13,329 bases of DNA, from assembly GCA_946482165.1 (NCBI GenBank), contig CAMLQS010000115.1, positions 1 through 13,329 of the forward strand. Reading direction: 5' to 3'. The DNA comes from an uncultured Verrucomicrobiota bacterium. GTDB lineage: Bacteria; Verrucomicrobiota; Verrucomicrobiae; Opitutales; Opitutaceae. Below are positions 1-6,805 of this stretch, piece by piece. The position numbers and the translations under genes are program-made. Position 1 is the stretch's first letter. The number at the start of each line of letters is the position of its first letter. The notes beneath the pieces were generated by a model. The model ran no database searches. It saw nothing but the letters and a program-made list of their open reading frames with translations, and was not told the origin of the DNA.

Positions 1-3000
1 GAGCTCGCTCGCGAACGCCGCCCGCTGCTCGCCGAGCTCATCCGCCAAGATCCCGAAGCCGCCCTCGCCGCCGCCCTCCCGCGCTCCCTCCGCGACCAGC
101 TCCCGGCCGAGATCGTGGCCGGGTTGGAACAACTCGTTTCCGCGCGCGCCGAGCTCGCCGTCATCCAGACCTGCCTTCACCCGCCCGGCGCCGCGCACGA
201 TCCGGCCGACGATCTCTACCGCGCGACCGTCATCGATAACCGCGAATACCGCGCGCACGTCTACGGCTCGCGCTTGGGCGACGGCTCGCTGCCCGCGACC
301 TCGATCATCGGCGTCGCGGTGGATCGCGATCTGGCCGTCGCCGATTCGCGCGTTCGCGTTCTCGACGCCGCCGAACTCGCCTCCGTCAACGCCGGCGCCG
401 GCGTCGCCGTCGAGGCCAACGGAGAAATCGTCGTTCTCCCCTCCCCCGATGCCCTCGCGCCCTTCGTCGCGCAACTCCTCGCCACCGAGCAAAACGCCGC
501 CCTCGACGCGGCCGACTCGGGCCCCGGCTCCAGCGGCGTCGGCGGCCGACCCACCCAGGCCTGGACGCACGGCGACAAGGATCTCCTCGTCATCCGCGTC
601 GATTTCACCGATCTCGCCGGCACGCCGATCAACAAGTTCGACGGCAACGCCCAGATCACGCCCGGCTACATCGACACCGTCATCAACGGCGCGAACGGCG
701 TCCGGTCTTTTCTCCAGCAAAGCAGCTACGGAAAAACCGATGTCCTCTTCAACGTCGCGACCGACGTCACCGGGGTCCTCCGACTCCCCAACACCGCGTC
801 CAGCTACGCCGTCGCCGGAGACAGCTCGCTCCTCCACACGCACGCCCGCGGCGCCGCCGCCACCGCCGGCTTCAATGTCGCCGCCTACGAGCGCGTCGCG
901 GTCGTCTTCACCTACCTGGGCGATCTCGCCAACTCCAAGATCACCTACGGCGGCCTCGCCAACCTCATCGGCACGAACCTCTGGGTGAACGGGGAGTTCG
1001 ATCTCCGCGTCGTCGGCCACGAACTGGGACACACCTACGGGCTGCCTCATGCCAACCTCTGGAAAGTCACCGACGGCAACGCGGTCTCCCTCGCCGGCGT
1101 CTCCACCGAATACGGGGACCCCTTCGACCTCATGGGAGACGGCGACTTTTTCCAAAACGACTTCAGCCATTGGAACAAGAGTCTCCTTCAGTGGATCCCC
1201 GACGCGTCCGTCACGGTCGCCGCGGCCGCCGGCACTTTCCGCATCTACCGTTTTGACTCCGCCTCCGCCGACCTCGCCTCGCCTCGCGCCCTGAAGGTCG
1301 TGCGCGACACCACGCGCGACTACTGGATCGGCTATCGTCGCGGCACCTCCTCCGGCTCCGCCGACAACGGCGCCTATATCCTCTGGGGTTACAACTCCGC
1401 CAACCCAGGCGACCTGCTCGACCTCGTCACCCCGGGCACGGACGCCGGCAACGCCCCGCTCCCCCTCAACACCACCTTCAACGACTCCGCCGCCGGCATC
1501 ACCCTTCGTCCCGTCGCCCAGGGCGGCTCGGGCGCGGAGGAATGGCTCGACGTGCAGGTGACCTACCAGCCGCGTATCCAGTGGGCCGTGACGAGCTATG
1601 TCGCCAACGAGCAAAGCGGTTCCGTCGTCCTCACCGCCACCCGCTCCGCCAATTCCTCCGGCGCGGTCTCCGCCGCCTACTCCACCGCTTCCGGCACCGC
1701 CGCGAGCGGCGTGGATTTCACCGCGAAGTCCGGCACGCTCAGCTGGGCGGACGGCGACTCCTCGCCCAAGACGATCACCGTCTCCCTGACCGCCGACGCG
1801 ATCGTCGAAGGCACCGAGACCTTCACCGTCACCCTTTCCTCGCCCGTCGGCGGCGTGGTTGTCGATCCGGCCACCGTCACCGTCACCGTGGCGGACCCCG
1901 GCGCCCGCGATCCCAACTTCGCATCCGACTTCATCGGCAGCACCGTCAACCGCGTGCTCCCCCTGCCGGACGGCAAGGTCCTCATCGCGGGATGGTTCAG
2001 CCAGCTCCAATCCATCTCCGACTTTACCGTCTATAACTATGGGCGAATCGCCCGGCTCACTTCCACGGGCAAGATCGACACCGGGTTCAATCCCGGCGGC
2101 GGAGCGAACGGAACCGTCTACGCCCTCGCTCGCCAGCCCGATGGCAAGATACTGATCGGCGGCGATTTCACCTCGTTCAACGGCACCGCCATCAACCGTA
2201 TCGCCCGGCTCAACTCGGACGGCTCCCTCGACACCACCTTCACTCCGGGCGCCGGCGCCAACTCCACGATTTACGATATCCTCGTCCAGCCCGACGGCCG
2301 CATCCTGGTTGGAGGAGCCTTCACGAGCTACGACGGCACCGCGCGCAACGGCCTCGTCCGGCTCCTCGCCACCGGCGCGCGCGACACCGGCTTCGCCAAC
2401 TTCACCGGGCCGGTTGTTTTCTCCGTGGACGCCCTCGCCCTCCAATCCGACGGGAACATCCTCGTCGGCGGCGCCTTCTACCACTCAACCGGAAATCTCC
2501 GCGCGAGCCTCAAGCGCCTCACCTCCACCGGCGCCGTCGACGCCACCTTCACCGGCCTGACCAGTGGCGCGAGCGACGCCTTCGACCCTTCCTTTCTCGG
2601 CTCCGTTGAACGAATCGCCGTGCTGGACGACGGCCGCATCCTCGTCGCCGGAGATTTCAGCCAGTTCAACGGCTCCGCCCGCGCCGGGCTGGCTCGCCTG
2701 ACGACCACCGGCGCGCTCGACAACACCTTTGCCCCCGTGCTCAACGACGCCGCCCGCGCGCTTCTCCTCCTCCCCGACGGCCGCATCCTTGTCGGCGGCG
2801 ACTTCACGACCATCAACGGCACCACCGCCACCCGCCTTGCCCGCCTCCAATCCACCGGCGCCCTCGACACCGCCTTTGCCGCCGCCGGCGGTCACGCCTC
2901 GACCGTCGAGGACCTCGCGCTTCAGCCGGACGGCAACGTTCTTCTCGCGGGCAATTACGCTTCCTTTCAAGGAGCGAATCCGGAGGGCCCGCTCTGGCGC

Positions 3001-3768
3001 CTCGTCCCCGGTCTTTCCGGCCTCCCCGGCGTGTTGCAATTCGCCGCCGACGCCGCCACCGGCGTCGAGGGCTCCACCGCCACGCTCACCGTCACCCGCA
3101 CCGGAGGCTCGCTCGGCGCGCTCACCGTCGGCTACGCCACGGTCGCCGGCACCGCCGCCGCGGGTTCCGATTTCACCACCGCGTCCGGCACGCTCAGTTG
3201 GACCGACAACGACGTCTCCGCGAAGACCATCGCGGTTTCCCTCGCATCCGACGCGCTCGCCGACACGCCGGAATCCCTCGTCGTAAACCTCGGCGCCCCC
3301 CAGCTCGGCGGCGCTCTCCTCGCGGATCGCCAGCAGGCCACGATCACGATCTCCACCGCGTTCACCGCCTGGCAGACGACCCACTTCAACTCCTCCGAGC
3401 TGGCGAACGCCGCGGTCTCCGGCGACGACGCCGACCCCGACGGCGACGGCCTCGCCAACCTCGCCGAGTTCGCGCTGGGCCGTGACCCGCGCCTCGCCGA
3501 CGCCGCGGCGGCATGGACCACCGCCGTGCAAAACATCGGCGGCGCGGACTACCTCACCCTCACGTTCAAACGCCGCGCGCCCGCCCTGGATCTCGCCTAC
3601 GCCGTGCAATCCAGCGGCGACCTCGCCAGCTGGTCGAGCGGCCCGGTTCAGGTCGGATCCGCCGCGGCCAACGGCGACGGCACCGAAACCGTCACGTATC
3701 GGGACGGCGTAACGGTCGGCGGCGGCTCCCGCCGCTTCCTCCGCGTCCACGTGACCCGCACGCCCTGA
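1..3768 (+). CDS. Secreted gametolysin-like (M11/metzincin) metalloprotease with Calx-beta and delta-60 repeat domains, 5' partial
   Basis: The frame is open from base 1, so the true start and any signal peptide lie upstream; the GTG at 115 is only an internal codon. In the visible 1255 residues, about 1-185 look like a propeptide. The catalytic domain follows and carries HELGHTYGLPH at 340-350, an exact HExxHxxGxxH zinc site with Glu341 as the catalytic base. A Met-turn-like DLMGDG with Met378 follows, as in metzincins. A Calx-beta domain lies at about 524-635, seven delta-60 repeats (PDGxILVGGxF...RLxxxGxxDxxF) at about 640-995, and a second Calx-beta domain at about 1011-1118. A DPDGDG calcium-type motif at 1145-1150 leads into a beta-rich C-terminus. 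The likely role is an extracellular protease acting on proteins or cell-surface material; the substrate is unknown. The only cysteine is Cys58. The gene is convergent with gltX. The family call is firm for the zinc-protease and repeat modules and weaker for M11 versus M6. Confidence 0.85.
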   Translation, partial: ELARERRPLLAELIRQDPEAALAAALPRSLRDQLPAEIVAGLEQLVSARAELAVIQTCLHPPGAAHDPADDLYRATVIDNREYRAHVYGSRLGDGSLPATSIIGVAVDRDLAVADSRVRVLDAAELASVNAGAGVAVEANGEIVVLPSPDALAPFVAQLLATEQNAALDAADSGPGSSGVGGRPTQAWTHGDKDLLVIRVDFTDLAGTPINKFDGNAQITPGYIDTVINGANGVRSFLQQSSYGKTDVLFNVATDVTGVLRLPNTASSYAVAGDSSLLHTHARGAAATAGFNVAAYERVAVVFTYLGDLANSKITYGGLANLIGTNLWVNGEFDLRVVGHELGHTYGLPHANLWKVTDGNAVSLAGVSTEYGDPFDLMGDGDFFQNDFSHWNKSLLQWIPDASVTVAAAAGTFRIYRFDSASADLASPRALKVVRDTTRDYWIGYRRGTSSGSADNGAYILWGYNSANPGDLLDLVTPGTDAGNAPLPLNTTFNDSAAGITLRPVAQGGSGAEEWLDVQVTYQPRIQWAVTSYVANEQSGSVVLTATRSANSSGAVSAAYSTASGTAASGVDFTAKSGTLSWADGDSSPKTITVSLTADAIVEGTETFTVTLSSPVGGVVVDPATVTVTVADPGARDPNFASDFIGSTVNRVLPLPDGKVLIAGWFSQLQSISDFTVYNYGRIARLTSTGKIDTGFNPGGGANGTVYALARQPDGKILIGGDFTSFNGTAINRIARLNSDGSLDTTFTPGAGANSTIYDILVQPDGRILVGGAFTSYDGTARNGLVRLLATGARDTGFANFTGPVVFSVDALALQSDGNILVGGAFYHSTGNLRASLKRLTSTGAVDATFTGLTSGASDAFDPSFLGSVERIAVLDDGRILVAGDFSQFNGSARAGLARLTTTGALDNTFAPVLNDAARALLLLPDGRILVGGDFTTINGTTATRLARLQSTGALDTAFAAAGGHASTVEDLALQPDGNVLLAGNYASFQGANPEGPLWRLVPGLSGLPGVLQFAADAATGVEGSTATLTVTRTGGSLGALTVGYATVAGTAAAGSDFTTASGTLSWTDNDVSAKTIAVSLASDALADTPESLVVNLGAPQLGGALLADRQQATITISTAFTAWQTTHFNSSELANAAVSGDDADPDGDGLANLAEFALGRDPRLADAAAAWTTAVQNIGGADYLTLTFKRRAPALDLAYAVQSSGDLASWSSGPVQVGSAAANGDGTETVTYRDGVTVGGGSRRFLRVHVTRTP

Positions 3769-3779
3769 GCGCGAAGACC

Positions 3780-3810
3780 AAAAGGCCGCCCGAAACCGGG
3801 CGGCCTTTTT
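3780..3810. terminator. Bidirectional rho-independent terminator between the protease gene and gltX
   Basis: A perfect 9-bp stem (GGCCGCCCG at 3784-3792 pairing with CGGGCGGCC at 3797-3805) has a 4-base AAAC loop. It is followed by TTTTT on the plus strand and preceded by AAAA, which reads as a U-run on the minus strand. It begins 12 bases after the protease stop codon and ends 25 bases from the gltX stop, so it can end both convergent transcripts. Confidence 0.92.
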
Positions 3811-3834
3811 CCAATACGACGGCTTGGGTATCGT

Positions 3835-5238
3835 TCAACCCAGCGTCGCCACGAAGCGCTCCAAGCGCGCCACCGAACGCTCACGCCCAAGAAGGCGGAA
3901 GATGCTCGTGATGCTCGGCCCCGCGCTCAAGCCGGTGACCGCGATGCGCGCCACGCCCTGGTAATCGCCAAAGCCGAGTCCTCGCGCCTCCGCGAGGCCT
4001 TTGAGCGCCGCCTCGATCGTCGCGTCGGACGACAAGTCCACCGTCCCCGACTTCAACGCTTCGACCAGCTCCCCCAGCCGCGCCTTCGGCTCGCCCTTGC
4101 CGAGCGCCTTGGCCTTCGCCTTCTCGTCGGTCGGGTAGCTGTCGCTCCAGAAGTAGGCGGTGTAGGCCGGCAGCTCCTCGAAGCCCTTGATCTTCGGCTG
4201 GGCCAGTCCCATCACCGCCTCGAAGTAGCCCGCGTCCGCAGCGAGCGCGGCCGCACCCGCACCCTCGGGGAGCGCGGCGAAATAGGCCCGCGCCTTGGCG
4301 GCGAAGTCCGCCGCCGGGAGCGCCAGCAGATAGAGCATGTTCATATGCGCCATCTTCTTGTCGTCGAAGCGGGCGTTGCTCTGGTTCACCGCCGGCAGGT
4401 CGAAGAGCTTCACGATCTCCTCGATCGGCATCTTCTCGCGGTCGTCGCCCGGATTCCACCCGAGCAGCGTGATGAAGTTCACCACCGCCTCGGGCAGGTA
4501 TCCGCGCTTCTGATACTCCTCGATCAGCGCGCCCTGGTCGCGCTTCGACATCTTGCCCGGGCCGTTCTGCTTCAGGATGAGGGGAATGTGGGCGAAAATC
4601 GGCGGCTTCACGCCGAACGCCTCGAACAGCGCCACGTGTTTGCTCGTGTTGGACAGGTGGTCCTCGCCGCGGATCACGTGCGTGATCTTCATCGCGATGT
4701 CGTCCACGACGTTCACGAAGTGGAAGACCGGGTTGCCGTCGGAGCGAAAGATCACGAAGTCCTCGTCCTCGACGCGCTCCACGCGGCCGCGGATCGCGTC
4801 CTCGATCACCATCGGCGCGGTTTTGACCTTCTCGACCTCCTTTTTCCGGTGGTCGTCGAACACCGTGTAGCGGTCGCCGAGCAGCTTGAACCAAGTCGCG
4901 CCATCTTTCTCGTAGGTGCGGCCGGCCGCCTTCAGTTTCTCCAGATATTCGCGATAAACGTGGGCTCGCTCGCTCTGCCGGTAGGGACCAAAGTCTCCGC
5001 CGCCGCTCGCGCCGATCTTCGGACCCTCGTCCCAGCTCATGCCCAGCCAAGCAAGGGAATCATAGATCACGCGGAGAAACTCCTCGGAGTTGCGCGCCGT
5101 GTCCGTGTCTTCGATGCGCAGGATGAACGCGCCCCCGGTGTGGCGGGCGTAGAGCCAGTTGAACAGCGCGGTGCGGGCGCTGCCGATATGGAAGAACCCG
5201 GTGGGACTCGGGGCGAAACGGACGCGGACGTGGCTCAT
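3835..5238 (-). CDS. gltX: Glutamyl-tRNA synthetase
   Basis: This is a class I aminoacyl-tRNA synthetase that activates glutamate with ATP and loads it onto tRNA-Glu in the cytoplasm. The chosen start gives 467 residues, a normal length for bacterial GluRS, and opens [14 protein letters not shown] with no foreign extension. The HIGH-type ATP site is HIGS at 17-20, within [20 protein letters not shown] follows in the Rossmann fold, and the second signature KMSKR is at 229-233. The C-terminal third is the helical anticodon-binding region. The frame stays open upstream to 5358, but that extra 40-residue stretch is low-complexity and Arg/Gly-rich, unlike the family, so I reject it. No clear Shine-Dalgarno sequence precedes the ATG at 5238. 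The gene is convergent with the protease and divergent from the pseudopilin operon. Discriminating versus non-discriminating charging cannot be decided by eye. Confidence 0.97.
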   Translation of the reverse strand: MSHVRVRFAPSPTGFFHIGSARTALFNWLYARHTGGAFILRIEDTDTARNSEEFLRVIYDSLAWLGMSWDEGPKIGASGGGDFGPYRQSERAHVYREYLEKLKAAGRTYEKDGATWFKLLGDRYTVFDDHRKKEVEKVKTAPMVIEDAIRGRVERVEDEDFVIFRSDGNPVFHFVNVVDDIAMKITHVIRGEDHLSNTSKHVALFEAFGVKPPIFAHIPLILKQNGPGKMSKRDQGALIEEYQKRGYLPEAVVNFITLLGWNPGDDREKMPIEEIVKLFDLPAVNQSNARFDDKKMAHMNMLYLLALPAADFAAKARAYFAALPEGAGAAALAADAGYFEAVMGLAQPKIKGFEELPAYTAYFWSDSYPTDEKAKAKALGKGEPKARLGELVEALKSGTVDLSSDATIEAALKGLAEARGLGFGDYQGVARIAVTGLSAGPSITSIFRLLGRERSVARLERFVATLG

Positions 5239-5387
5239 GGCGAAAGGTGTTCGATACGTTGAACCGCCCACCCTGCCCGCGCCGCCCCCCCGCCCGCAAG
5301 CCCGCGCTGGCATGCATCCGTGATCATCGACGAGCCGGAGGGACGAAGGTCCGTGCATCGCGGGACCATTCCCCGGGCCCTGCGGCC

Positions 5388-5418
5388 CTGACGCAATGCG
5401 CCCGAATACCCGTATGAT
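5388..5418 (+). promoter_or_regulatory. Possible promoter of the pseudopilin operon
   Basis: TATGAT at 5413-5418 matches five of six bases of a sigma-70 -10 box. CTGACG at 5388-5393 is a weak -35 box (four of six) with a long 19-base spacer. The predicted transcript start falls at about 5425-5426, on the ATG at 5426, which would make the first mRNA leaderless or nearly so. The divergent spacer between the gltX and pseudopilin starts (5239-5425) is otherwise GC-rich. It holds two small stem-loops, GGTCC/GGACC at 5348-5367 and GGGCC/GGCCC at 5375-5388, and no other gene. Confidence 0.35.
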
Positions 5419-5425
5419 CGCGCTT

Positions 5426-6106
5426 ATGGCACGTCTGCGACATCACACCCATCCACGCCTTCATCGCTCGCGCGCGCTCACCTTGGTCGAGGTGATGATC
5501 GCTTCCGGCGTCCTCGCCCTGGTCGTGGTGGGCGTGCTTGGCGCGCTCGTCCAGTCGCGGCGTCTGACCGAGGGCAGCATCTACCAAAACGCCGCGCTCA
5601 CCGTCGTCCAGGGATACCTGGAGCAAATCAAGGAGGCGGATTTCGCCAACGTGCCGTATTACAGCGGAAGCACGTTGATCGCGGGCAACAGCAACGACCC
5701 CATCGCAGGCGTCACATCCGCCAATCGATCAAAGGCGATCAAGACGCTGCTCAACAACACCGACGTCGACACGGTCGGCAACGCCGACGGCGAAACGATC
5801 AGCGACTACCTCCTCATCTCCTCCGGCAACCCGCCCGCGTTATCTTCGATCACGCCTGGCGGCACGGCCCCCTCCGGGGTCGAGGACAACGTGAAATTTG
5901 TCGACGTGAATCAGACCACGAGCAAATCCGACGACCTCCGCCTCCGAGTCTGGGTTTGGGTGCAGGACGCATCCGCCGCCGGACATGACGCCACCCAGGT
6001 CCGCTCGATCACGATCATCTACCACTGGGCCATGAGCGACGGCGCCAAGACAAAATGGTTCGTCGGATCCATCCGTTCCCTTCGTTCCGCGGTCCCCACG
6101 GTTTGA
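5426..6106 (+). CDS. Type II/IV pseudopilin (PilV/GspI-like minor pilin)
   Basis: The protein begins with a short basic leader followed by [22 protein letters not shown], the class III prepilin signature. Cleavage is expected after Ala17, which leaves Leu at +1 and the conserved Glu at +5 (residue 22). Residues 18 to about 40 form the hydrophobic helix that holds the subunit in the inner membrane before assembly. The rest (to residue 226) is a soluble polar domain with no cysteine and no motif I recognise beyond the pilin fold. I prefer the ATG at 5426 because it sits just after a good -10 box and gives a 17-residue leader. An in-frame ATG at 5396 would add 10 residues and cannot be excluded. 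Neither start has a Shine-Dalgarno sequence. The next gene starts 3 bases after the stop. The probable role is a minor subunit of a type IV pilus or type II secretion pseudopilus; the name PilV-like rests on order and N-terminus only. Confidence 0.8.
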   Translation: MARLRHHTHPRLHRSRALTLVEVMIASGVLALVVVGVLGALVQSRRLTEGSIYQNAALTVVQGYLEQIKEADFANVPYYSGSTLIAGNSNDPIAGVTSANRSKAIKTLLNNTDVDTVGNADGETISDYLLISSGNPPALSSITPGGTAPSGVEDNVKFVDVNQTTSKSDDLRLRVWVWVQDASAAGHDATQVRSITIIYHWAMSDGAKTKWFVGSIRSLRSAVPTV

Positions 6107-6109
6107 TCC

Positions 6110-6790
6110 ATGAAACCTCCGATCCTTGCCTCGCGCCGCGCCGTCCGCAGCGCCTTCACCCTCACCGAGGTGCTCATCACCACCGCCATCTCCGGCATGG
6201 TGCTCATCGCGGCTTTGGCCTTCTTCATCCACGGCCTGAACATCTTCTCGCTCGACGTGGGCAAGAACCTCGTAAATCGCGACATCCGGACATTTACCAG
6301 CGAACTCGCCGACAACGCCACTTACGCGAATTATTTTCAGATCTTCCCCGGCTTCACCACCCGATCCGCGACCACGACCTCCAGCGGCGTGTCCGTCACG
6401 ACCTCGGCCGCCGTGGAGGACAAGCAAACGGGCGACATGTTGGTGCTCATCTACAAGGACCCGGCGAATGTCGATTTGGTTAACCGGCTCGTGGGCTATT
6501 ACAGGGCCCCGGCTGATCCCGATAACCCCACCAGCGAGGGGCCCGTCCGCAAATTTGATCTCCGCATCAGCCCGTCGAGCTCGGCGTCCATTTACACGCT
6601 GCTCCCCTCCACCGGCACCTACGCCACCAACGAGGAGGTCATCGAGATGTCCAAGGGCCTCGCGAACGGTCGCCTGTTTTATAACATCCGCGGCAAAAGC
6701 GTGATGGTCAACGGTCAGATCCTCCACCGAGGCAATCTCATCAAACGCGCCACGAACACCTACAACTTCACCATTTCGCCCCGCGGCTGA
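6110..6790 (+). CDS. Type II/IV pseudopilin (PilW/GspJ-like minor pilin)
   Basis: A 226-residue protein with prepilin leader MKPPILASRRAVRSA, then FTLTEVLITTAISGMVLIAA. Cleavage after Ala15 puts Phe at +1 and Glu20 at +5, the usual arrangement except for Ala in place of Gly at -1. Residues 16 to about 40 are the membrane/assembly helix. The remainder is a cysteine-free globular domain containing an LVLIYKDP stretch and ending in a strand-rich YNFTISPRG. It starts 3 bases after the preceding pseudopilin stop and ends 15 bases before the PilX-like gene, so co-transcription and coupled translation are likely. The second position in a pilV-pilW-pilX type order supports a PilW/GspJ role at the filament tip. 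The fold match is inferred from the N-terminus and context. Confidence 0.8.
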   Translation: MKPPILASRRAVRSAFTLTEVLITTAISGMVLIAALAFFIHGLNIFSLDVGKNLVNRDIRTFTSELADNATYANYFQIFPGFTTRSATTTSSGVSVTTSAAVEDKQTGDMLVLIYKDPANVDLVNRLVGYYRAPADPDNPTSEGPVRKFDLRISPSSSASIYTLLPSTGTYATNEEVIEMSKGLANGRLFYNIRGKSVMVNGQILHRGNLIKRATNTYNFTISPRG

Positions 6791-6805
6791 CGCCGCCCCT
6801 TCGCC

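Noticed and set aside
115..117. GTG at 115 as the start of the protease
   Set aside because: The frame is open without a stop from base 1, and the residues before 115 (LLAELIRQDPEAAL and so on) look like part of the propeptide, so the gene is cut by the window edge.
1960..2985. Tandem DNA repeats or a CRISPR-like array suggested by recurring GACGGC...CATCCT blocks
   Set aside because: The periodicity of about 150 bases is explained by the protein-level delta-60 repeats; the units are divergent at DNA level and there are no spacers.
2485..3750. A 421-residue minus-strand frame inside the protease gene
   Set aside because: It lies opposite delta-60 and Calx-beta repeats that are clearly coding on the plus strand; its Gly/Arg/Glu-rich translation is a mirror of the repeats.
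5239..5358. N-terminal extension of gltX to an ATG at 5358
   Set aside because: GluRS proteins begin right at the [14 protein letters not shown] block; the extra 40 residues are Arg/Gly-rich and unlike the family.
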